Below are positions 35,962 to 47,947 of a stretch of DNA of 64,000 nucleotides, in pieces; positions within the stretch are counted from its first letter, which is position 1, and each line of letters starts with the position of its first letter. Source of the DNA: Cinnamomum chago (taxonomy: Eukaryota > Streptophyta > Magnoliopsida > Laurales > Lauraceae); assembly GCA_038049695.1 (NCBI GenBank), contig CP142454.1:89054501-89118500 (forward strand), read 5' to 3'. Below the pieces are notes generated by a model. It worked only from the letters and a program-made list of their open reading frames with translations. It was not told the origin of the DNA and searched no databases. The translations under genes and the position numbers were made by a program.

Positions 35962-37310
35962 GTAGTCACCAGGACTAGTAGTTGATTCCTAATTAATTTT
36001 CCCGTGGATGTTTGTGTTGTGGTTTTGGATGGTTGTGGATGAGGAGGGTGGGGGCATGGCAATCGGCAATTGGCCATCGGTGTCATCTTATCCTCAATGA
36101 AAGGCCTTAGTGAGAGCGCCTGTCTTGTCCATTCGTCCAATGTCTTCATCTCTCTCTCCCTTCTATGACCCAATGAAAAGTTACAACTTTCTCTTTTTTA
36201 TGTTTTTGGGCTAGTGGAGGTTTTCAAATTTTTGATTTGGACTAATCCTCTGGACCAGTAGAGAATCCTGCTAAAACCGGCAGGGATAGTAGCTTTAGTA
36301 GACTCAATTTTTTATTTTTAAAGAAGGAGAAATTAGAAATCAAATTAAAGACCTCTAGCTTTAGAAGCTATGATATACAGATATTTCAAAGTGGACAACG
36401 TATCGTATCCGATACTTCCCTTTTTATATGTAAAATCCGTGTCCCTGCTGTGTTTATGCCTTGCCCACGCCGTATTAGGGCATCATACTCTGGAAGAGAG
36501 AGTAACCGTGATTCTGATCACTCAGCCAACCCTTTGGAGTTCTTTTATGGGACGTATGTCATGTATCATCTATGTATTTAATTTCTACCTTCTAAGGTAC
36601 ATGGTACATGCTATGTATTCGTAATTGGTATGTATATACTGCCCACCAATTCAACTGTTGTTCTTTTGGTTTTTTTTTTTTTTTTTTGTTCAGTGTGTGG
36701 GGCCCACTGCCACTTGATCAACGGCCAAGACGGTAAAGCCCGCTATATCCTGCTGTTGGGGTGCAATGGGCTATAGAAATTGGTCCTTTATTGTAGTTGA
36801 GGTTGGTCTGGCTCGCCAAACATGGTAAGATGCCATCAACTTTACTTTTATTTTTAGTTGATGGAAATGGACTTGGCAATGTTGGTCCTGGCTTGTGTCA
36901 TGGGTAGGATAAGGTGCGAATATTAAGAGAAAAGATTCGGACTCGGGATCAGACTCAGTTAAGGCCGAGTTGGACCAAGTCCCAATTTAAATTAAAAATA
37001 GCCAGTCGATTCACATAGGACTCAGCCGAGTCCAATAGGACCCAACTTGTTTAGGGTCAAGTCCGAGTCCAATAGTACCAGTGACTAAGCTTTTTACCAG
37101 GATTTTGTTCAACCATATTCATTAACTGGTGCCTAAGAAAAATTACTGCTAGCTTGAATTAATAGTTGTAGCTTACAAGTTATGCTAACTTTTGTACACA
37201 AGTTCTACTAATCTTAGAAGCCCATACAATCTACTAATAACGCACATTGTCCAGTATAATTGTGGCCAATTCCGATGTATATTAGCTGAAATGGTAGTGT
37301 TAAAAGTATA
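35962..37310. other. Intergenic, no gene seen
   Basis: It includes a poly-T run near 36672 followed by TGTGGGGCCCACTG, and GACTCAGTTAAGGCCGAGT-type words around 36930-37080 resembling degraded repeat DNA. Confidence 0.4.
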
Positions 37311-38829
37311 CTAGCTTGAACCACCCGTGCTTAAAGCACGGACATTTGTCATAGTAGCCTTGATTAAAGTCAAAACCTTAAAGATGTAATTAGTTTTATG
37401 AATTAAATATTATTTAAATTTTATTGGTGTCAATGTTTAAACATTCAAAAATAAAAGGCAATAAAAAAATATTAAATTTCATTAGAAGTACGAAATTAAT
37501 ATAAACTTTAACTACATATCAAGTAATTTGGTTTTTCTTTTATTTATCATCAAGTATTTTAAGCACGATCAATCTTACGGGTCTAATTTCAAATGGAGGG
37601 ACATAATGGGATTTATTAAGTATAAGCCTAAAAAAAAGGCCCATTTACAAATTGAGAAAAAATAAAATATAAAGTGAGATTATTTTGGGTGAAGGAAAAA
37701 TTATATAAATGTGAGAGTATATTATCATAATTTTGAATTGTCAAGTGAAATGGGCATGACATGACGTTCTCTCTTATAGAGAAAGAAGAATCTCTCTTAT
37801 AGGTATATTTTGATCAACGAAATTATCAATTAAATGAGGCAACTATGTTAATAATATTTAAAAATAAAAAATGACTACAATCACCCTTAAATGATTTAAC
37901 AACTAAAAAAATTTAGGATTCAAGAAATTTGAAATTTAGAGGTTAAGTTTGAAATTGGAAGGGTTAGAACTGAAGTTGGTTCGATCGGTAACAACTTTAA
38001 TATATAATATAATAATGGTTGAGAAGAAAATGGTCACAACATTTACATTTGTAAATAAATTATGAAAAAACTATTCATTTCAAGGTAAAAAATATAGTGG
38101 TCAATCCAATTGTAATAAATGCATTAAACAAAATATTAAGTTTTAAACTCAATTGAATCATACGTAATGCATTGGCCCATGATGAATCTCCAGACCTAAT
38201 AAAGAACTATCACGGTCATTACAAACTTATAAATATAAAACAAAATTAGGTTGATGGAAACATGTTAGGCCTAGGTCAAGTGCGAGTTACCTTTAAATGA
38301 AACAAAAGTATGATAGTTTTATAAACTCTTTTAATTTATGATAATTAATAAGAGCTTTGTCATGAGGCAGTTGGTAAAGTAGTTATAATCCTTTAATTGG
38401 AGAAAGTTTTAGAGAAAATTGATAGATGTAACAATTTTGACCCAACTTACCAACCTAACTTGAACTCCCCCCGTTTTAATATAAATAATCATATGCCTTG
38501 TACTCTCTCAATCAAGTCTCTTACCATCAGCACTACAATAAGGGATTGATCTTTAGTTGTTTTTATGGAAGGTATGTGCCTCACCACCGAGCTACTAGTG
38601 AATTGGAAACTTGAATCCACTTGGTAATTCAAAGTTAGCGTTCATTTCTTTCATATGTTTGAACTAACATTTCTCTAACCCAATGAATCAATGGATTGGA
38701 TTAAAGTTAATCTATGACATATGACCTCCTGACCCAACTTTATCTTGACCTTCCAATAATTTAACTTGAATGCAACCTATTAATTAAATGTTGAGTTAAC
38801 CTTTATTACTTGTGAAAGTCTACCAGTCC

Positions 38830-38865
38830 CGATTGGGAGCCCGTGCTCCCAGTCGGGACATGTAG
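38830..38865. repeat. Short hairpin inside the Helitron
   Basis: TCCCGATTGGGAGC and GCTCCCAGTCGGGA form a 14-bp stem with one mismatch around a 4-nt loop. Confidence 0.7.
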
Positions 38866-39167
38866 CATATCTTTTATTACTTTAAAAAACATTTGGATTG
38901 ACATCTTTATCATAATTAATGAATGAGTAAACTTTGGGTTTAGCACATATACTACTATGCACTATTCAACACATTCAATTCCATCTCCCTCTCTTTAAAT
39001 TATCACTTTTTTTTTTTTGTCTATCATCTTTTTGGTGTGATGATTTAGATGGGTGATATTTGTAATTAAGTTTCTTTTATAGAAATTTGATAAATGACAC
39101 TTACCATTCATTAACTCCTATCTTTAGACTATCATTTTTCATGGTATTTTTTCTTTTATAACGAAGG

Positions 39168-39285
39168 GTGTCCTAGTTCTTTGGGCAGAAATAACCCCTA
39201 CAAGCCCAAGGGGAGCCGGGTAAATCCCTTGTGGCCCCAGTGTGATATATAGTGCAGTTTCGAACCCCGGATGCAAACATCTTTT
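39168..39285 (-). mobile_element. SINE family B fragment
   Basis: The minus strand has a B box GGTTCGAAACT, then ACTGGGGCCACAAGGGATTTACCC and CCTTGGGCTTGTAGGGGTTA. It lines up with the A-tailed copy at 53373-53564. It lacks the 5' head and tail. Confidence 0.55.
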
Positions 39286-39559
39286 TTTGTACTATCATTA
39301 GACTATTATTTTTTTTCATAGTACTTGTAATCATCTTTTTTGTGTGGAAGTTTAAATTTGTGACATTTGGAGTCACAACTTTTTTAATATCAATTGAATA
39401 GATAACATTTGTCAAAAATATATGACACTTTTAGCTAATAAATAGGGTATGTTTTTCCATTTAATTCAAACACTCCTATTCATTTTTCATATATTCGTAT
39501 CTCACCCTTACCTAATTGTAATTCATTTTTTAAAAAGTTAGTATATCATATGAGTAATG

Positions 39560-39686
39560 CTACTTGGACAAACTTTTTTGGCCAGAATTTGGCCAACCCA
39601 TATGGTTTGCATTGAATATCACTATGATATTCAATGCAAACCATATGGGTTGGCCAAATTCTGGCCAAAAAAGTTTGTCCAAGTAG
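39560..39686. mobile_element. Perfect 61-bp foldback element
   Basis: Positions 39560-39620 and 39626-39686 are exact reverse complements across 61 bp, with a 5-nt centre ACTAT. The ends are CTACTTGGACAAAC and its complement. Such an uninterrupted hairpin is most likely a very young foldback MITE. A transcript would form a long perfect duplex suited to small-RNA processing. No clear target duplication is seen. Confidence 0.93.
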
Positions 39687-40638
39687 ACTTTTTGATATCA
39701 TATTACCCAAATCAAGTTAAGCCATCTTTAGGGGTGCTTCGCTTCAAAGGTTTTACTTCTACTTATTACTTTTTATGTATGTATTATATTATTATGTTAA
39801 CAAAATAGAATATATATAACCTTATATAATTGAAAATAGCCTACAATTATATAACCTAGAACCAAGTTAACGTATATCAATAAACAAAAGGGATTTGGAA
39901 TTCTTTATTTCCCAAATATATAGACTAAAAGTTGAATACGGATAAAAATGTAGTTTCATTCCGATTTATTGATAGGACATATTTTCGAAAATCAATGGAG
40001 CATGTTGAAATGATTATTTTCTACATGAAAAACTACTTGATTATATTTTTTTTTTCATATCTATTCTTTTTATTTATACTGATATTATCTTGAGGTTTTT
40101 AATCTTATACTTTTGAACATCTTCCATAAATATGATGATTTTAGTTTTTAAATAAATTATAAAATTATTTTTATATTGCAGTCATAGAATCTTTATCGGA
40201 AATGGGTGGCATAGGAAAAATGTAAGATTAATTATTATTTTTGTGAAATTACATCATAGCTTAAAGTAATCTCATTTTTTATTTTTTTATTATTTATTTA
40301 ATAAATAAAAAAATATCATAAAAATAGAAAAAATAGAAAACCGTGTGAGAAAAATAAAAAAGAAAAACCAATTCTCCAAAATCTAATATAAAGAAAAAGG
40401 ATATAGAAATTGTTGTACATGATGGGGCCAACTTTAAAACTTCTAACATGGACCCATCTTTAGGAATTTGTGTGGAGGGTCATGTTTAGAAATTACAACA
40501 TATGACCCCACTTTTAGGAATTAGAATATGAGGTCCACTAAAAAAAAGGTTTATTATACATGGAGCCCATATGTATAAATCACTATCTAGAATACACTTT
40601 AAAATCACAAACTTTTAAATTTTTCTAATAATAATAGA

Positions 40639-41762
40639 TGTAGTAAGAATTTTAATTCAACTAAAGAAGACTCATTTTAACTTAGTTAGATAGAGTTATT
40701 GATTAAGGTGAAATTCTTATATCATCTGGATTCTTTTATCTCCTATCCAGAATAGATATATTAAAATTTTAAATTCACTTAAAAAAATTAACAAAAGTGA
40801 GCTCTCAAAATTTCTCTCGAATCAAAATTTCGCAATTGAAATCAAAATTGAGCTCCAACTTTAAAATCAGTTGCGAAATCAGACTCCAATTTAGAAATTG
40901 AATCCTACCTCTATAGAATATAATAATGGATTCTTTAACATCATTAAAACAAAGGTAAGTAATAATCTGATCAAATCACATACATCTAAACCGTCCATTA
41001 AAATTGTCATCTTTGAGTTTGATTAATGCAGAAGATTTTGCTCCTTGTGAGAAATGTGAACCATTTAATCAAAAGAACTAGAAAAGAAAAAAAGGGTCAA
41101 ATCATGATTGATCAATCAGATGAATCAACTATTCATAGGTCTTGAGTCCATAAAACATAGCCCTTGTTGCATAAAGTTGATTTTCCTGTTCAACAGCTGC
41201 TCCAAATTGGGTTGGCTAGCGTTGTTCGTTTTAGCTATATGATCATCCAAACGATCCATGTCTATCAAGAAAACTTCTTTCGTATCTAACATAAAATGTA
41301 GATGGTTTAAAATCCTGATCGACACTCATCCAAGTCAACTCGGTGCCTTCCTATTCCGAGTCCAGTTGGGTCTGGACACCAAACAACATATTATTTATTA
41401 TATAGCATATATATAACCACCATTACTTGGATGAGTTATAGACTTATAGTCATCCTCTCGATGAAATTTCAAGTTCTTTTGCCAAGATCTTAACACCACT
41501 TATAGCTAATCAGCCTGAATGCCTTTTACAAAATGTTTGGTATAAGAAACTTCAGAGAGAAAATGTTATTGTTTCTAAAAGAAAAATGTAAGATTGACCG
41601 CAATCGAAGCGAATGTTCACATTTTATATCTCATCCATGACACAATGAAGAAACTAAGAAACTCATTACATTACAATTTTCTATCAACCAAATTGCTCTC
41701 ACTCATACACATCACCATAGCTTAACCAAAAATATTCACAAGAGAGATTCGGTTCTTTCTTC
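40639..41762. other. Intergenic, DnaJ 3' flank
   Basis: AT-rich DNA without recognised genes. The right part probably includes the 3' UTR of the DnaJ gene. Confidence 0.4.
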
Positions 41763-44250
41763 TCAATTAGGTGGCAACAGTTTCTTGATTCCAGCCTTCT
41801 GTTCTGCAGTTAGCCTTGAGGGGAACTTGATGTTGAACTTAATTCTCAGATTCCCTCTCCTGGAAGGATCCTTGGGTATGGGCATCCCTTCCCTAGGAAC
41901 AACCTCTTCATAATTAGGATGTATTGCGGAGTTGATGTTGATGTTAAGGGTTCTACCATCCAGGGTCGTCAAATGGACCGTGTAGCCCGTTAGAGCTTCT
42001 GCCAGTGTTATTTTCTGCGTATAGATCAGATCATTCCCATCTCTTGTGAATGTACTGTGTGGCTTCTCATCAATGATGAAGACTAGATCTGCAGGGATGA
42101 CATTAGGTTGCTCATTTCCTTTCTCAGGGAATGTTATCTTGGTTCCTTTCTTCCAACCAGGCTTCACTTCAATGGTTAGAATTTCCTCCACTGGGATAGT
42201 TTTCCTGAAGACAGAAAGACGTTAGTACCAATGATGTACAATAACGGAACCAAAAGAATAGATAGATAAGAAAGAACACAAACGGGTCTTTCAACCAGGT
42301 TACTCCAGAAAACATGAGTTGCCTAGTTCCCCATAGGAAAAAGAATTAACATGTTTAACTATTAGAAGCCCCATTGAAAAAAACAAGCTGCATCTAAGCA
42401 GCTAAGGGCCTGTTTGTCTGCATAGAATACATAGGAATTCACAGTGCATCGAGCTCTAACCAATGATTATCAAAGAGGAGAGGGGTGAAGGTTTACGGTA
42501 TATGTAGATGGGCTGTTGACTTTCCTAGGTGTTGAATTACAGAGTGATGGCTAAATATTCTATTCTCATCTTCCCTTTGATTCAATTCCATTAAAAAGAG
42601 AGGGTATTTGATAGTCATTTTTAAATTTCTTCATTTTTAGCCATTAGTAGAATACAGTCCTTGGTATTCAATTACATAAACAAATAGGCCTAAGTGGAAA
42701 GCGAAAATCCCCTTCTTTCTAAACATTACAAGAAGTCACTCTGTTTAGTCTGCCAAGGTGGTGGGAAAACAGGGCATAAGCATGGTACACATGCTGAAAT
42801 TCAATGCCATAACAGAGGGTCCAATTCAAGAAAGTCATTAATTCAGCATAACATTTAAATAATTTTTAAATACATCTGTTCCTAAGATTCAAATGAATAT
42901 AATATGGAAAAACAACAGCAACAAAAATGATGTCCAAATCTTACTTCAAACAATCAAGTACCATACATTCCAATATTTCCATCAACTTTCAAAAGCAAAA
43001 AAAAAAAAAAAAAAAAGGGGTGGGTAACTTATCAAACTCTAAATTAATGTTTTAGAGATGCTACACAGTGAAAGTCTTGGCTGCTACATGTCAGCATCTT
43101 CAGCAAATCCCTATTCTTTCTTATTTTATTTTCTGGTGGAGTCCACCAGCAGTCTTTCCAAATCTAAGCAAATCAGGTTATAAAATGAAATAATATTTCT
43201 ATATCCATCAAAGAACTATAAAAATGAGTGATTGATCAATGTTCAAATAAGCAATTGAAACATACAATTCAGGGATGTATAATTAACTATGCAATAACCA
43301 ACTCCAGAAAGGAAGAAAAAAGACCCATTAAACAATCATTCAGATCAAGCTAATCAACCAATAACCCACAAGCAAAGAAGCACTTAAATCTCACCCAAAA
43401 TCATCCTCTGAACTAAAACAAGACATACAATTTCATAAAAGAAAAAACATCAAAACACACATCACAAAAACACCCAAAAACCATCACATGAATAAAAAAA
43501 TAAAAAAAAAACATTGGCCACTGGGGAAAGAGAAGAATAGATTCCAGAAATGAGAAAACTCACCCACTGATATCAGAAATCTCCCTTGAAATCTTCATCT
43601 TCTTCGTAGTACCCTTATACAGCTCTTCCAAGCTACACGGCAACGTGTTCTCAATCGGCGGTGCCTTTCGGGTCAGATTCTGTGCCGCCGATGCTTCTCC
43701 GAACGACCCAAACAGATCATCTCCAAACATCCCTCCGAACCTCGACCCACCTCTCATGCCGCCCATCCCTCCACCACTGGGACCGCCGCCCATTCCTCCG
43801 CCGAAGGGACTCGAGAACCCGAAAAACTCCGAAAAAATGTCATTTGCGTTTCTGGGGTTGAATCTAAACACCGTCGGGCCGTCGCCGGTCTGGAAGAACG
43901 TCGGCCCACCGGCGCCTCCGGCGCCGGGCGGAGGGACCTGGCCTTTGAGACCTTCCTCTCCGTATTGGTCGTAGATTGCACGCTTCTGCGAATCGCTCAG
44001 AACCTGAGATTGGAGAGAGATGGGTGTGAGATAATGAAGGTTGAAAGATCTAAAGGAAGAATCTGATAGATAGAAAGAGACCCACCTCATAGGCTTCTGA
44101 GATTTGCTTGAATTTGGCTTCTGCTTCTTTCTTGTTGTTGGGGTTCTTGTCTGGGTGCCATTTCATGGCGAGCTTGCGATAGGCCTTTTTGAGATCATCT
44201 TCGTTGGCGTTTTTATCTACTTGCAGGATTTTGTAGTAATCCACGCCCAT
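41763..44250 (-). CDS. Class II (B-type) DnaJ/HSP40 co-chaperone
   Basis: Three exons, 44250-44086, 44003-43564 and 42204-41763, join in phase to 348 residues. The J domain fills residues 1 to about 70 with [22 protein letters not shown] and the HPD catalytic tripeptide in [10 protein letters not shown] Gly/Phe-rich linker follows ([20 protein letters not shown]). The C-terminal substrate-binding domains include [38 protein letters not shown] and [14 protein letters not shown]. No Cys-rich zinc domain is present, so it is of the DNAJB1/SIS1 class. It would stimulate HSP70 ATPase and deliver unfolded clients in the cytosol or nucleus. The start at 44250 gives the family's MGVDYY beginning; upstream in-frame sequence begins only with TTG. 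A perfect heat-shock element lies upstream, and intron 2 carries a Tourist-like MITE and a poly-A run. Confidence 0.95.
42406..42690. mobile_element. Tourist-like MITE in a DnaJ intron
   Basis: The termini GGGCCTGTTTGTCTGCATAG and CATAAACAAATAGGCC are inverted repeats with TAA on each side (42403-42405 and 42691-42693), the 3-bp PIF/Harbinger duplication. It is 285 bp and aligns with 17691-17986 and 49896-50190. Confidence 0.8.
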
Positions 44251-44468
44251 GGCTTCTTTGCTTTCTCCTCTCTTTCTCTTAATTTTGGATTTCTTTCTTC
44301 TTCTTTTGCTGATTTCTCTTTCTCTAGATGGCAATTGCGTTGATTGTTGTTGTATGGTTTGGGGGTATTAAATTACAAGGAGGAGAGCAGACGAGTTGTT
44401 AAAGGTGGAAGAAGAGTGCTGGAAGGAGAAGGAAAAATCTGGAAGGAAAATGAAAGGAGAAGGGTGTC

Positions 44469-44481
44469 GAATGTTCTAGAA
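44469..44481. promoter_or_regulatory. Heat-shock element upstream of the DnaJ gene
   Basis: GAATGTTCTAGAA is three perfect alternating nGAAn modules, the consensus binding site of trimeric heat-shock factor. It lies about 220 bp before the DnaJ start codon, within the expected promoter. A TATA-like TTTAATA lies near 44366-44372 on the minus strand. Confidence 0.75.
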
Positions 44482-44553
44482 CTAGGCGCCTGTCAATGCA
44501 CAGCCAGCTCTATGACTGCTGATTCATCTTACATGGGCTCTCCCAAGAGAGAG

Positions 44554-44669
44554 GCCCAATTCAAAAATTGGAGTCACATCGCACAATAGCTTGTGTGAGA
44601 GTAGCCAGGCCGCCCAATTCAAAAATTGTAGTCACATCGCACAGTAGCTTGTGGGAGAGGAACCGGGAC
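44554..44669. repeat. 58-bp tandem duplication upstream of DnaJ
   Basis: GCCCAATTCAAAAATTG and the following 40 bp recur at 44554 and 44612 with a few differences (GTCACATCGCACAATAGC versus GTCACATCGCACAGTAGC). Confidence 0.85.
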
Positions 44670-45484
44670 ACTATGTGGCCTTGACTACATTTCGAGCCCT
44701 GCACGTGTAAGAAATACAATCTATCAGTATCATAATTTAAAAAAATAAAGTCATTAAAAAACTCAATATTAACGATCCCAATAGAGAATGACTAGTTTAC
44801 ATATAGCTCATTTTTTTTTATAAATTAATCAATTTACAATCACTAATTGTTTTTATGAAATTCAATAGAAACTTCAATAAAAAAAAGTAAGAAGAAAATG
44901 GAATAACAAGATATATGGAAGGAAACTAACTGAAAAAAAAAGCCCAACTGGTCACTACCTCTCCTAAATGTTAAAATTCTATTTCATTTCTAACATTGCT
45001 AGTCATTTTTGAATATTCAACTTTTCTTTATTTTTAACGGCTTATAAAAATTTAAAATAAATTTCACTATTTCAGTAACATAAAAAAAAGATCCAGCATT
45101 AAAAAGAGATTTTCTATTGTCACAAAGTTCACTTTGTCGAATGTTGTTGAAGCACTAAATGTTTAAAATGTCATAATTCTATTTCACATATTCATTTCTA
45201 GTATTGAAAATTCAATTAAACAAAATACTAACCAACCAGAATAGTACCCAACTCATAGCTTTAAACGGATAAAAAATAAATCACAAGGATTCCAAGCAAT
45301 CTTTGACATTCTCATATCTTTCTCTGACATGCAAATCGTATCTTTACAGGCATTGAGATTGAAGTTGAAATTTTCTGCACAAGAAAATCTCAATTGAAAA
45401 TTTTCATTTGAGTTCTTGCAGTGAATGTACAAATTCTTCAAACACAACTCTTTACATGAACAATTGTGCTAAGCATTTCATCGA
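44670..45484. other. AT-rich intergenic DNA, no gene seen
   Basis: Low-complexity AT-rich sequence with no coding signal. Confidence 0.4.
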
Positions 45485-47655
45485 AATATAATAATACTAA
45501 GTGGGGCCAACAGATGTGTTGTTCTCTTTGATTATATATATAATATAATAATACTGAGTGGGGCCCACATATTTGTAGAGAAAAAGCATGACAAGTTCTT
45601 CTACTAAGTGGGGCCCACAAATGTGAAGTTCTTTTTTATTATATATATATATAATACAATAATACTAAGTGGGGCCCACAGATGTGTAGATGTAGAGAAA
45701 AAGCATGACAAGTTCTTCTACTAAGTGGGGCTCATAGATGTGTAGTTCTCTTTTATTTTATATATAATAATAATAATAATAATAATAACAATACTAAGTG
45801 GGGCCTACAGATGGTATAATAATACTAAGTGGGGCCCACAGATGTGTAGAGAAAAAGCATGACAAGTTCTTCTACTAAGTGGTATAATATAATAATACTA
45901 AGTGGGGCCAACAAATGTGTAGATGTAGAGAAAAAGCTTGACAAGTTCTTCTACTAAGTGGGGCCCACAGATGTGTAGTACTCTTTTATTTGATACCTAT
46001 ATATATATAGTATAACAATACTAAGTGGGGCCCACAGATGTATAGTTCTCTTGTATTATATATATAATATAATAATACTAAGTAGGGCCCACAGATGTGC
46101 AGATGTAAAGAAAAAACATTACAAGTTCTTCTACTAATTAAGTGGGGCCCACAGATGTGCAGTTCTCTTTTATTTTATATATATATATATATATATAATA
46201 TCATAATACTAAGTGAGGCTAACAGATGTGTAGAAAAAAAGCATGACAAGTTGTTCTCTTTCATTGGGGCCCACATATGTATGGTTCGATTTTATTTTAT
46301 ATATAATATAATAATACTAAGTGGGGCCCACAAATGTGTAAAGAAAAAGCTTAACACTTTCTTCTCTTTTATAATAAGGGTATAGATATTATATTATAAT
46401 ATTTAGGGGGGGCCCACAGAGGTGTAGTGAAAAAGTATGCAACCTCTCTTCTCTTTTATAATAAGGGTATATATATTATATTATATTATAATATTTGGGG
46501 GTGGGCCCCACACAAGTGTAGTGAAAAAGTTTACAATTTCTCATAATAATATATTTTTATATTATATTATAATATTTGGGGTGGGCCCCACAATGGTGTA
46601 GTGAAAAAGTTTACAATTTCTCATAATAATATATTATTATATTATATTATAATATTTGGGGGAGGGCCCTACAATGGTGTAGTGAAAAAGTTTGCATTAT
46701 AATATTTGGAGGTGGGCCGCATAAAGGTGTAGTGAAAATTTTTGCAATTTCTCATAATAATATATTATTATATTATATTATAATATTTGGGGGTGAGCCC
46801 TATAATGGTATAGTGAAAAAGTTTGCATTATAATATTTGGAGGTGAGCCCCATAAAGGTGTAGTGAAAACGTTTGCAATTTCTCATAATAATATATTATT
46901 ATATTATATTATAATATTTAGGGGTGGGCCCTACAATGGTGTAGTGAAAAAGTTTGCAATATCTCCTCTTTTATAATAGTAGATCGATAGATAGATAGAA
47001 GTATAGTATATAGTAGTTAATAATAATAATATATATTATTATATTTTATTATAATCTTTTGGTGTGGGCCCCATAATGGTGTCATGAAAAAACTATGCAA
47101 CATTCCCTCTTTTATAATAGTGTATAGATGTATAGATGTATAGATATAGAATATATATATATATTTTATATTATATGAGTGGGGCCCATACAAGTTATGT
47201 CATTTGTTCTTAAGTGGGCCAGGTGTGTAGTGAAAGCAAAGTGCATTTTGTTCTCTTTTATAAGAGTAGAAGATATTATAATATTTGGGGGTAGGCCCCA
47301 CAATGGTGTAGTGAAAAAGTTTACAATATCTCATCTTTTATAATAGTAGATAGATAGATAGATAGATAGATAGAAGTATAGTATATAGTAGATAATAATA
47401 ATAAAATATTATTATATTTTATTATAATATTTTAGTGTGGGCCCCACAATGGTGTAGTGAAAAAACTATGCAACATTCTCTCTTTTACAATAGTGTATGT
47501 ATAGATGTATAGATATAGAATAGATATATATATATATATATATTATTATATGAGTGGGGCCCACACAAGTTATGTCATTTGTTCTTAAGTGGGCCAGGTG
47601 TATAGTGAAAGCAAAGTGCATTTTGTTCTCTTTTATAAGAGTAGATAGACATTTC
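45485..47655. repeat. Complex tandem array of GTGGGGCCCAC palindromes
   Basis: About 28 copies of a GTGGGGCCCACA/GTGGGCCCCACA core. The left part (45485-46380) has units reading ACTAAGTGGGGCCCACAGATG, TGTAGAGAAAAAGCATGACA, AGTTCTTCT, with AT dinucleotide spacers. The right part (46385-47655) has units reading ATATTTGGGGGTGGGCCCCA, CAATGGTGTAGTGAAAAAGT, TTGCAATTTCTC, spaced by TATTATATTATA runs or by GATA repeats (about 46982 and 47347-47374). Copies differ in length and spacing, so it is a degenerate minisatellite. Most cores match the class I TCP transcription-factor consensus GGNCCCAC. Confidence 0.92.
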
Positions 47656-47947
47656 TAAAGTGAGATGAGGTGAAAGTTTAAATTAAGAGATGTGAAAATA
47701 ATAAATGTTAAAATAAGAAATTAACAAAATTTAATTTTTATTTTGTTCACTTTTTGTCATTTCATGGCATTAAGGAGGTCCCTTTTTACTTTTTCTTGGA
47801 TGAAAATTCACCTTCTTTTAACATTTTTGTATTTTCATTGTATAAGAAGGTACCTTTTAAATTTTTCTGGACACATTAAGAAAAGATTATTTTTTAAATT
47901 TAGTACTTTTTGATATGATTCGTCTTCTTTTCTTGTCTTTTAAACAT

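Larger units (their letters stand above)
37311..40638 (-). mobile_element. Non-autonomous Helitron, 3.3 kb
   Basis: On the minus strand the 3' end has a perfect hairpin CCGTGCTT-TA-AAGCACGG, about 10 nt of spacer, then CTAG at 37314-37311 followed by a host T. The 5' end starts TCTATTATTATTAG at 40638, preceded by A. This is the Helitron signature (TC ... hairpin ... CTRR, inserted between A and T). The interior is AT-rich, with no Rep/helicase sequence. A SINE fragment and a perfect foldback element are inserted within it. The 3' end is strong evidence; the 5' end is an inference from its sequence. Confidence 0.68.

Noticed and set aside
37311-40638. Possible autonomous Helitron
   Set aside because: No Rep or helicase sequence is visible in any frame, so it can only be a non-autonomous element.
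43645-43974. Pro-rich plus-strand open frame
   Set aside because: Antisense shadow of the Gly-rich linker of the DnaJ gene.
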